This document shows positions 23,531 through 35,598 of a DNA stretch of 35,598 bases, piece after piece (position 1 is the first letter of the stretch; every line of letters starts with the position of its first letter). The position numbers and the translations under genes are program-made. The stretch spans positions 1,598,857 to 1,634,454 of the forward strand of contig CM074804.1 in the NCBI GenBank assembly GCA_037447605.1, in the 5' to 3' direction. The DNA is from Zygnema circumcarinatum. Taxonomy: Eukaryota; Streptophyta; Zygnematophyceae; Zygnematales; Zygnemataceae. Below the pieces are notes generated by a model. That model did no database searches and was not told the origin of the DNA. It saw only the letters and a list, made by a program, of their open reading frames with translations.

Positions 23531-25366
23531 ATGGAAAGCCTGATAGGATTGGTTAACCGCCTGCAAGTGGTTTCGACCGCTCTTGGTGACTACGGTCAGG
23601 ACAGCAGCTCCGATCTCCCGAGCCTGTGGGAGCAGCTCCCTCAGGTGGCGGTGGTGGGAGGGCAGAGCTCTGGAAAATCGTCCGTGCTTGAAAGCATTGT
23701 GGGGAAGGACTTTCTTCCCAGAGGTGCAGGGATCGTGACAAGGAGACCTCTAGTGCTGCAGCTGCACCGCAATGAAGGGCAGGAGTATGCGGAGTTCATG
23801 CACGCCAAGGGGAAGAAGTTCACGAGCTTTGAGCTCGTGCGGAAGGAGATTGCAGGTGGGGATCAACAGGTTGATGTCTCTCGCCACCCCTCTCTCTCTC
23901 TCCCTCTCTCTCTCTCCCACTCTCTCCCTCCCCCTCCCCCACCCCTTTCCACTCTTTCTCTCTCTCCCCTTTCTTCATCTCTCTCCATTGCTCCGTCTCT
24001 CTATTCAGAAATAAATGTAAAACAAAAAACGAATGTCGTTATTGTTTATCCAACGGAATGGCAGGATTTCTCTGCAGTTATTTTTGAATTCGGATTCAAG
24101 TTCTCTTGGCGACAAGAATAGCATTAGCATGAGCATAATTTTCAGTACTTTTGTGGGAAATAAGAGCCGAAAATGTGTTTGATGTGAATGCAGTGGCCTT
24201 GAGCCGTTTTTAGCATTTTGGTTATTTTCCCGAATTCTTTGATTGTTACGCAGACGAGACGGAGCGCGTGACCGGAAAATCGAGAGGAATTTCACCGGTC
24301 CCTATTCATCTTGCGATTTATTCCCCCAATGTGGTGAATCTCACATTGGTGGATCTACCCGGCCTCACAAAAATTGCTGTGGACGGACAGCATGAGGGCA
24401 TAGTGCAGGAGATTGAGCAGATGGTGCGAAGCTACATTGAAAACCCGAATTGCATCATTTTAGCTATATCTCCTGCAAATCAGGATTTGGCGACTTCAGA
24501 CGCGATGAAATTAGCACGGGAGTTGGATCCCACAGGTGAGCTCGAGAAAGGAGAGGGGTGGAGGGAGAAGGGAGGGAGGTGAGTGGGAGGGAGGGAGATA
24601 GGGATTTCGTGAGAGTTTGACTGTGGAATTCGATTAAGTAGCTCTACTGGGAATCTTGAAGTTTCGATTTAGGGGAGGAAAAGTTGCATTCGGCTTAAGT
24701 TATGTTGAAATACGCATTCTCTTGTACATTCCTTCAGTGAGATGTTAAGCTGATGCGGGCGTAGGTTAAAATCTTGGGCCTGAACTTCAAAATTTTGGTT
24801 TCGGTACATTCCTGACTCTACTGGTTTCCCTGTGACCTACTGCAGGCGAGCGGACATGGGGCGTTCTCACTAAACTGGATCTCATGGACAAAGGCACCAA
24901 CGCCCTAGATGTGAGTGATGTTGTTTTTTCAATACTTTCCTTCACCTCAAAACTTTGACTCGCTGGACTGTTTGAACGACACTGCATATGTACAGGTTAT
25001 ATATGTAATTTGCATGCGTTTTTTTTTTTAGAGTTACCTATGCAAGCTATATGCAAAATTAAACACCTACATGTAGACAAGTTTGTGTGTAATTCGGTTG
25101 GGAAGAGGGCCCGATGGAGCAGATATTGGAAGGCAAAACGTACAAGCTGGTGCGGCCGTGGATTGGAGTGGTTAACCGCTCGCAGGCGGACATTAACCGC
25201 AATGCGGACATGGGCTCGGCCAGGCGGCGCGAGAAGGATTACTTCCTGACCAGTCCCGACTACAAGCACCTTGCAAACAGAATGGGCACAGAGTTTCTTG
25301 CCAAGCAGGTCTCCAAGCACTTGGAGCAGGTCATCAAGCAGCGCATACCGGGCATCACGGTATGTG

Positions 25367-25427
<61 letters not shown>

Positions 25428-27697
25428 GGGCCTCTCCTTTCTGTGCCAGGTGGTTCTCTCTCTCTCCCCCTCTTGTGGCAGAACATGAGAGAAGTGTGTG
25501 GAGTGAAACAGCTTAAATAAGTACGAGGAGAACCTTCAAAGGGGAAGCTCAGATGAAGGAGATGAAGTGGGGAGTATTGAAAGAAGTTTGCAACCGGTCA
25601 ATGTGTTAAGACTCTTCTTGCTCTAACTAAGTCCCCCTTTTCTCTTTGTAATCCGCCGCCTGCAGTCCCTTATCAACAATAGCATCGATGATCTTGAGAA
25701 GGAGCTCATGTCAGTTGGGAGGCCTGTGGGAGAGGACCCTGCTGCTCAGCTCTACCTTGTCCTTGAGATGTGTCGAGAGTTTAACGATGTGTTCAGAGAT
25801 CACTTGGATGGAAGGCGTTCTGGAGGAGATCGGATCACAGCTGTGTTTGATACTAAGTTGCCAGCAGCTTTCAAAAAACTTCCCTTTGAGAAGCACCTCT
25901 CCTTACAGAGTAAGCAGAAGGTTGTAAGATCTTCAGAGTTTCTGGCTTCATAAAAACGTTGGGCTTTCGGTTCTGTGATGATTTTAAGAGGAATGTCGAG
26001 CTCATTTTTTAATTAGGCAAGTTGAGTGGGGATTTTTCAGACGTGAAGAAGGTTATAGGAGAGGCAGACGGATACCAGCCCCATCTTATCGCCCCTGAAC
26101 AGGGCTATCGCAGACTTATAGAGGGCTCCCTTCTGCTCTTTAGAGGACCTGCTGAGGCGGCTGTAGATGAGGTGCACTTCATTCTTAGGTGAGTAATGCC
26201 TGGATGGTAGTTGAACTATAGAAGGGGGAGGGAGTGGGGGAGGGAAGGGTAGGGGCATGGGAAAGGGGGGGGTGAAGGGAGAGGAGGCAAGGGGAGGGGA
26301 AGGAAGGGGAGTGGGGAGGCGTGAGAGAGTGATTGGAAGACGAGAGATGCTGAGGGTGGGAGAGAAGAAGTGGGAGACCTGTGTACTTCTCCTTCTCCTC
26401 TCGTCCCCCTCGCCCCTTCCTCGACCACTTTTGATCCCCCTTTGCAGAACTTCTCTTAGAATTTCTATTTAGAGGGATTTGGGGGACTGCAAGAGTTCAG
26501 GAGCTTGGGAAGACAAGGAAACCGAGAGAAGGTGGAGATAAAACCACTAGGAGGAGAATAATTTTAGCCACTGCTCTGCAGAAGCTTTGGAGGAGATTGC
26601 AGCACAAGCTCTTGAAAGGCCTTCCTTTACAGATGGAAGCATTATAGCATTTGTGCTGGAAAACTCCAGGAAAAGAAGTGCGTTATTGAGTTATTTGGCA
26701 CTTTGGGTGGGCAGGGAGTTGGTGAGGTTGGCGATAGGAGAGACACCTTCAATCACAAGATTTCCATCACTACAGGTGATACTTTGAAACCTTTTAAAAT
26801 AAGCAACTTGGTGTAGGTTCGAATACCCTAGTTGTATGGCTTGTTGTAATTTTTTTCCTAGTTTGGAACTTTCATAAGAGACGACCAGCCTTTTTTTCAG
26901 GTCTTTTACGGAAAGGGACCTCACAATTTCACCTTTTATCCAAATCTAGGAGGCTTAGGCAGAACGTTCTTCATTTCTGTTTTAAATTGTGGGAGAGTGG
27001 AGTGAAGGACAGTGAGCAACCCATTGCCTGCCAGATGCAGGGGGAGAGGCAGGGGAAAATAAATACAGAAGAGAGAGAGAGAGAGTGAGTCCTTTGTTTA
27101 GTGCAGCTCAACCTCTCCAACATATTTAAGACCTTATTTCCTTCCCTTACTTTCCTATCCTTTCCCTCCACTATAGAAGAAACTCCTTCTCCTATTATGC
27201 AGAACATCAGCTTCGTTGGTACTTCAATTTTATCCATGAGCTAATTTTACTTTATCGAGCGTTATCACACCTTCCTTCTTCTATCCCTTCCAGGCCACTG
27301 TCTCGAGCGCTGCCACTGCTGCCTTAGAAACCTTCCGAGAGGAGAGCCGCAAAACTGTGGTGCGTCTAGTGGAGATGGAGACGAGCTACCTCACTGTTGA
27401 CTTTATCAGGCGCCTCCCTCAGATGGAAGAGGCTCCCAAAAACTCCAAAGATATTCTCGCCTCCGGAGCAGACCGCTACGGTGAAATACATCTCCGAAGA
27501 ATTGCATCAAATGTTTCCGCTTACGTTGGTTACATTATGGAGAGCCTCCAAAGGTCACTGCCCAAGGCAGTCGTTCATTGCCAAGTAAGTAGACGAATTT
27601 CCGGTGGGGGCAATGGGGAGGGGGGGTAGAGAGAGAGAGGGGGGTAGAGAGAGAGAGAGAGAGAGGGGGGTAGAGAGAGAGAGAGAGAGAGGGGGGT

Positions 27698-27728
<31 letters not shown>

Positions 27729-28440
27729 GAGAGAGAGGGGGATGTGAAGGATGAGCGAGAGGGAGGGCAGAAGGTGGAGGGAGGGGGATGCCTGCAAAAC
27801 GGATAGTGGAGATGGAGATAGGCTGGTTGGGAAAGCCGGAAGTGGTGGTAGAAGAGGAGATAGGCAGAAAAGGTAGGGAGTGAGAGAGAGAGAAGGGGAT
27901 ATAGAGCGAGCGAGGAAGGGAAGAATCTGGAGAAAGAGGTGCTGGAGAAATAGAAGAGATGGAGGGAGAGGGTGCGAGAGTGGGAGAGAGAGGGAGGAAT
28001 GCGGACAAAGCGCGCATCTGAGAAGCGGAGAAAGGAGGTTGTTTAGTAGTGGAGGAGATGGAGGCAGACAGAAAACGAGAGGGAGAGTCAGACAGACGGA
28101 GAGAGACAGACACAGAGAGAGAGACCGAGAGTGGAGAGGGATCTTCCTGCAGCCTCACTGAGATCACCCCACTTCATTTAATCTCCCGTCTTGTCCTTCA
28201 CATTCTGTGCATAACGCGGGCCCTTCGAACCAATGGGATTGCTTGCAGGTGCGTGAAGCCAAGAGGGCTCTCCTGGACACTTTTTACACGCAGGTGGGGA
28301 AGCAGGAGGGCCGTACTCTGGAGAAGCTTTTGGACGAGGACCCCGCTCTGATGGCGCGCAGGCAGGCGGCCGCCAAGAGGCTCGAACTCCTGCGAAACGC
28401 TCGTGCAGAGATAGACTCTGTCGCGTGGTCGAAAGGGTGA
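23531..28440 (+). CDS. DRP1: Dynamin-related GTPase, DRP1 class
   Basis: Nine exons are 23531-23855, 24254-24535, 24846-24910, 25123-25359, 25666-25909, 26041-26188, 26715-26775, 27294-27584 and 28249-28440. They encode 614 residues, matching the roughly 610 of plant DRP1 proteins. The GTPase motifs are complete: P-loop GGQSSGKSS (43-51), switch threonine T70 in GIVTRRP, DLPG (142-145), TKLD (211-214) and VNRSQ (241-245). The stalk contains the family phrase [20 protein letters not shown]. The GTPase effector region ends in [20 protein letters not shown] and the near-terminal AEIDSVAW. There is no PH or proline-rich domain, which is the mark of the DRP1 class. Known members act at the cell plate and in clathrin-mediated endocytosis. 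All exon joins keep phase. Exon 7 has a possible alternative acceptor that would add 49 residues (see findings). Confidence 0.96.
23891..24002. repeat. CT-rich tract in DRP1 intron 1
   Basis: Imperfect CT and CCCT units begin about 35 bases after the exon 1 donor and read as pyrimidine in gene sense. Confidence 0.85.
25369..25424. repeat. (CT)n microsatellite in DRP1 intron 4
   Basis: About 27 CT units start ten bases after the exon 4 donor (GTATGTGGGG), in gene sense. Confidence 0.9.
26217..26345. repeat. G-rich purine tract in DRP1 intron 6
   Basis: GGGAGG, GGGGAA and GAGAGG units follow the exon 6 donor. Here the purine strand is the sense strand, opposite to introns 1 and 4 of the same gene. 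Pyrimidine-rich DNA follows at 26390-26450. Confidence 0.75.
27617..27741. repeat. GA repeat punctuated by GGGGGGTA, DRP1 intron 8
   Basis: Four GA runs of increasing length are each introduced by GGGGGGTA, at about 27621, 27639, 27665 and 27691. The purine strand is sense. The rest of the intron to about 28130 stays GA-rich. Confidence 0.85.
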
Positions 28441-29348
28441 GAGGAGAGAGGAGAAAGAGCTTGTAGATATGGGAGGAGAGGAGGAGGAGGGAGGAGAGGA
28501 GTATGAGAGGAGGACCTCATGGGCGGGCTAAGTGGCGAGCAAAGAGCTGGGAATATTTTTTTGAAGTTTGAAAGCGCATTATTTCGTTCTTGATTTTAGA
28601 GGTGGGAGATGTGGTTAGGGTAGGAGAGGAGGGGGAAGGAGACGTGATTAGGGGTTGTTGTTGCGTTCTAGGCAAAGGGAATAAAGTCTTTGTTCCAGAT
28701 TATACGAGTAGTGGTTTACGAAATCGTAATGGAAGATGTGTTGTGGCATCGAATGTCATCGAACATTTTCTACTCACTCCGCTGATTTGTCATTTGAGAA
28801 ATTAACAATTCAATTATGCGTGGTGAGAGCGCAACATATTGTGTAGTAATACCTTCAGAAGAATCAGTCAGCGCTGGATAAGGAAAGGGTGCAAGTGGGC
28901 AGAAGGTGCCCACAGCAGACACAACATGGTTCAAGCGGAGAAGTGATAATAACAAGTTTCCTTACAATCCTTTGCTTCTATGCTTTACTAAAAACGCAGC
29001 TAAGCTTCGCTCCACCTTTCTCTCTCTCTCTCGTCCCCCCTCTCTCTCCCCTTCCCCCTTCGTCGGCTGTCGACTAACCTCACTCCATACCTTCTCCTTT
29101 TTTCCTTTGATTAAAGAGGTAGGATTCAGCGTCCGACCATTCACAGCCCTCAGTCCATACACGTCCTGCAAGTGCTTGGGCCCTTGTGGTTGCCGTATCG
29201 TATCGTATTCTATCCTACATTGATATCGCATTTTTTTACATGTTTCAGTACATACGATGCGATACGATATGTTACGATACGATATGATACGATGCGATAC
29301 GGGCCTGTTCGAGCTCCCCGCGGCGCCTCCCCCAAAGCGGAGTCCGCC
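28441..29348. other. Intergenic region between DRP1 and the BolA gene
   Basis: I see no gene here. It begins with a GGA-rich stretch (28441-28510) in the DRP1 3' region and includes an AATAAA at 28680-28685 that could serve as a polyadenylation signal. It ends with GATACG-type repeats just before the BolA start. The BolA frame is open upstream to 29172, so a longer N-terminus cannot be excluded. Confidence 0.6.
29192..29304. repeat. GATACG repeats with an inverted arm upstream of BolA
   Basis: The left arm at 29192-29210 reads GCCGTATCGTATCGTATTC. A denser block of GATACGAT/GATATG units at 29252-29304 ends in GATACGATGCGATACGGGC, nearly the reverse complement of the left arm. A hairpin with a loop of about 75 bases is possible in DNA, or in a leader RNA. 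Confidence 0.75.
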
Positions 29349-30263
29349 ATGGCGGCGGTGCTGCGTCGCCTGGACCTCCTGCGAGCGACGCGTGTCCAGC
29401 TCGCCGCCCTGCACTCGAGCAGCAGGCGGCTCTCGCCGCGTCTTCATCGTCTTCCTCCTTCGCGCGCAGATCATGGGAACCGTGAAAGTGCTGCGAAGCA
29501 AACGGAGCAAACGGAGCAAACGGAGCAGGCGGAGCAGGCGGAGCGGAGCATTGCAGGAATGTTTGAGGACATAGTCATGTCCGGGCCGCAGTTGGCGATT
29601 ACGGTGAAGCTTCAGAGAGCATTTAAGACGGAGCTTGTCGATGTGGAAGACATTTCTGGTGATCAGGACTTGCTGCGCCATTGACAAGAATGTTTGGAAT
29701 GGTTTCAAACATTGAACAATGCTTTCAAACATTTGAGCAGTGCTTTCAAACATTTAAAGAATGATTTCAAATATTTGAATCATACTTTCAAACAATTTGA
29801 ACATTGCTTTCAAAGATTTGAACAATGCTATCAATTTTTTTGACAGAGCTTTCGCTTCTAAACGTTTGATCAAGATACTGAAACAGAATAATGATTTCCT
29901 GGATTTCACGCATGTATGGACTAAATTTTGAATGAATAAACAGGTATCTTCCTTGTTTTCGTTTTCAAAGTATTCCTTTCGAGTAAGCCAATCTCAAATC
30001 TGACTGCTCTTCTCTGTTTTACTTTGTGTGTCACTCGATTGTTTACAGGCGGCTGCGGAAAGGTGTATGACATAGTGATTCAGTCGGAGCTGTTCAACGG
30101 CAAGAGCCAGGTCGAGCAGCACCGCATGGTGCATCACGTTCTCAGAAACTTCATTAAACGATGGCACGCATTTTCTTTGCACCTTTCTCTGCCTCCGTTT
30201 GAACCAATTGAGCAAGGAGAAGAAGAGCCTGCTCCGGCTGTGAATCGGCGCAGAAGAAGATAG
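29349..30263 (+). CDS. BOLA: BolA-family protein, BOLA3-like, probably organellar
   Basis: Two exons, 29349-29658 and 30049-30263, join inside the glycine codon of the SGGCG motif and encode 174 residues. Residues 1-45 are rich in Arg, Leu, Ser and Ala with almost no acidic residues, as in mitochondrial or plastid targeting peptides. Residues 50-65 are a TEQ/AEQ repeat linker. The BolA fold covers about 71-150, with LVDVEDISGGCGKVYDI, C106 as a possible iron-sulfur ligand, H128 in EQHRMVHHVL and H143 in WHAFSL. Such proteins work with monothiol glutaredoxins or NFU-type carriers in iron-sulfur cluster delivery. The GGCG cysteine resembles BOLA3 rather than BOLA1 or BOLA2. The tail after 150 is acidic and then ends in RRRRR, which is unusual. 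The start was chosen at the GCCATGGCGGCG context; upstream in-frame starts exist at 29172 and 29257. Confidence 0.9.
29500..29544 (+). repeat. Five 9-bp units in BolA exon 1
   Basis: Three copies of AAACGGAGC and two of AGGCGGAGC, in frame, encode the repeated Gln-Thr-Glu and Gln-Ala-Glu linker between the targeting region and the BolA fold. Confidence 0.95.
29698..29862. repeat. 21-bp minisatellite in the BolA intron
   Basis: About seven to eight diverged units close to AATGCTTTCAAACATTTGAAC fill the start of the single intron, beginning 40 bases after the donor. TTCAAA and TTTGAA in each unit make every copy partly self-complementary. Confidence 0.85.
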
Positions 30264-30792
30264 TTTTATCGTTTAATTTAGCCATTTCTTACAGCATGTG
30301 AATACAACAAGTGGCTACTGCTCCAGTTGACATTGGAAGAAAAACGTTAAGGGAGCTTGACGACTGGCAAGATCACTGCAGCTGTAACGGTATTGCAGAT
30401 TGTACATAGAAGAACTGTGCTTCAAGTCGTTAATGTAAGGTTTTTTTTTTTTTTGTTTGTAAGTTGCACTGCAACGGTGTATGAAACAGAATGGAACAAA
30501 AATGTTTGTAGAGGCCTCAAAAAGAGAGTCATTCAAAACGGGAAGTTTTATGGTGACAATATCGTCTTTTGGCTAATATAGAAAGTGTTGATCTACAAAA
30601 TTTGTGAGCTAAAATCTAGAAACTGATAACCTCAAACCTAAAAACCTTCATACCCACACCCTTTGTGTGCCATAAAATTCTGACAAGATCTACACAGGAG
30701 TATGTTTAAATCTAATTACAAATCTGGCCCTTTTCTTTCTTTAAAAAAAAAATGGTCAGATTTTATCGTCATCCCTCTCCCTATGTTACACA
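30264..30792. other. Convergent 3' spacer between BolA and MCM4
   Basis: Both neighbouring genes end into this 529-base, AT-rich segment, which must hold both 3' untranslated ends. A T14 run lies at 30441-30454. On the MCM4 strand the stop codon is embedded in GTGTAATGTGTAAC, giving two TGTAA phrases. That is the common polyadenylation signal of chlorophyte green algae, but its use here is unproven. No gene is seen. Confidence 0.6.
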
Positions 30793-35124
<4,332 letters not shown>

Positions 35125-35598
35125 CTGCACATTGTTTGGCCCCGAAAAAACCCTAGAGATAAATTGAATCCTACTAATTCCGGTTTTTTCCATTTACTTA
35201 CACACATGCTTCAGGAGCAGTCATTGGAACAAAAACGAGAAACCCTTCTCGAAACAGAGAAAGTGAAATTTGGAAGGTCCGGAAAAGGCTAGGAAATACT
35301 TTGAATTTCCAGGAAACTTTAAAACTAAAGAACCAAAAAAATCCAACACCTCCAACCTAAAAGCAAGAATAGTGGTTTATTTCCCCCCTTTCCCCCCTTC
35401 CCCCTATTTCCTTTTCCTCCCTTCCACCCTTGAACCCCCCATTACTGTCCCCCCCCATACTGAACCCCCCCATACTGTCCCCCCCATACTGACCCCCCCC
35501 ATTACTGTCCCCCCCCACACTGAACCCCCCCATACTGTCCCCCCATACTGACCCCCCCCATACTGTCCCCCCCCATACTGTCCCCCCCCATACTGACC
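35125..35598. other. MCM4 intron, running out of the window
   Basis: This is sequence upstream (in gene sense) of the first visible MCM4 exon, so I read it as an intron, with the acceptor GTGCAG at 35125-35130. I see no coding exon in it. A C-rich repeat fills the right end. Confidence 0.7.
35433..35598. repeat. C-rich minisatellite, CCCCCCATACTG(T/A)CC type
   Basis: About nine to ten units of roughly 16-18 bases alternate between ending in TGTCC and TGAACC or TGACC, with C runs of 5-8 bases. Some units read CATTACTG. It continues beyond the window edge. Confidence 0.9.

Overview
The window looks like nuclear DNA of a green plant of the streptophyte line. The five genes are intron-rich, every intron I resolved is GT-AG, and several proteins are of plant type: a DRP1-class dynamin without a PH domain, an MCM4 with plant-style motifs, a plant-type single-domain RCC1 protein, and a KDM5 demethylase with the plant domain order. 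Telo-box motifs (AAACCCTAA) also occur in flanking DNA. Very long GA/CT microsatellites fill the introns. A charophyte alga or bryophyte-grade plant is my guess, but nothing here fixes the species.

Layout: (1) 164-13579, minus strand: KDM5/JARID1-type histone H3K4 demethylase, 28 exons, 1787 codons visible, with the 3' end beyond the left edge. Its second intron carries a GA/CT microsatellite of about 1 kb. (2) 13580-16220: intergenic, holding a small repeat block bounded by 16-bp inverted repeats. (3) 16221-21992, minus: a seven-bladed RCC1-repeat protein, 12 exons, 519 aa. (4) 21993-23530: a divergent promoter region. (5) 23531-28440, plus: dynamin-related protein DRP1, 9 exons, 614 aa. (6) 29349-30263, plus: an organelle-type BolA protein, 2 exons, 174 aa. 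(7) 30793-35124, minus: the C-terminal 487 residues of the replicative helicase subunit MCM4, 13 exons, with its 5' end beyond the right edge. BolA and MCM4 converge on a 529-bp spacer.

All exon models were built by hand from splice sites and family similarity. Each was checked for phase: summed exon lengths keep one open frame through every gene. The genes are unrelated housekeeping functions (chromatin demethylation, an RCC1 propeller of unknown role, cytokinesis/endocytosis, iron-sulfur assembly, DNA replication) and form no operon or cluster. I see no new multi-gene system. The best leads are a regular tryptophan-marked repeat array in the KDM5 PLU-1 region, an in-frame alternative acceptor in DRP1, the inverted-repeat-bounded 42-bp repeat block, and the weak-donor, pyrimidine-filled introns of MCM4.
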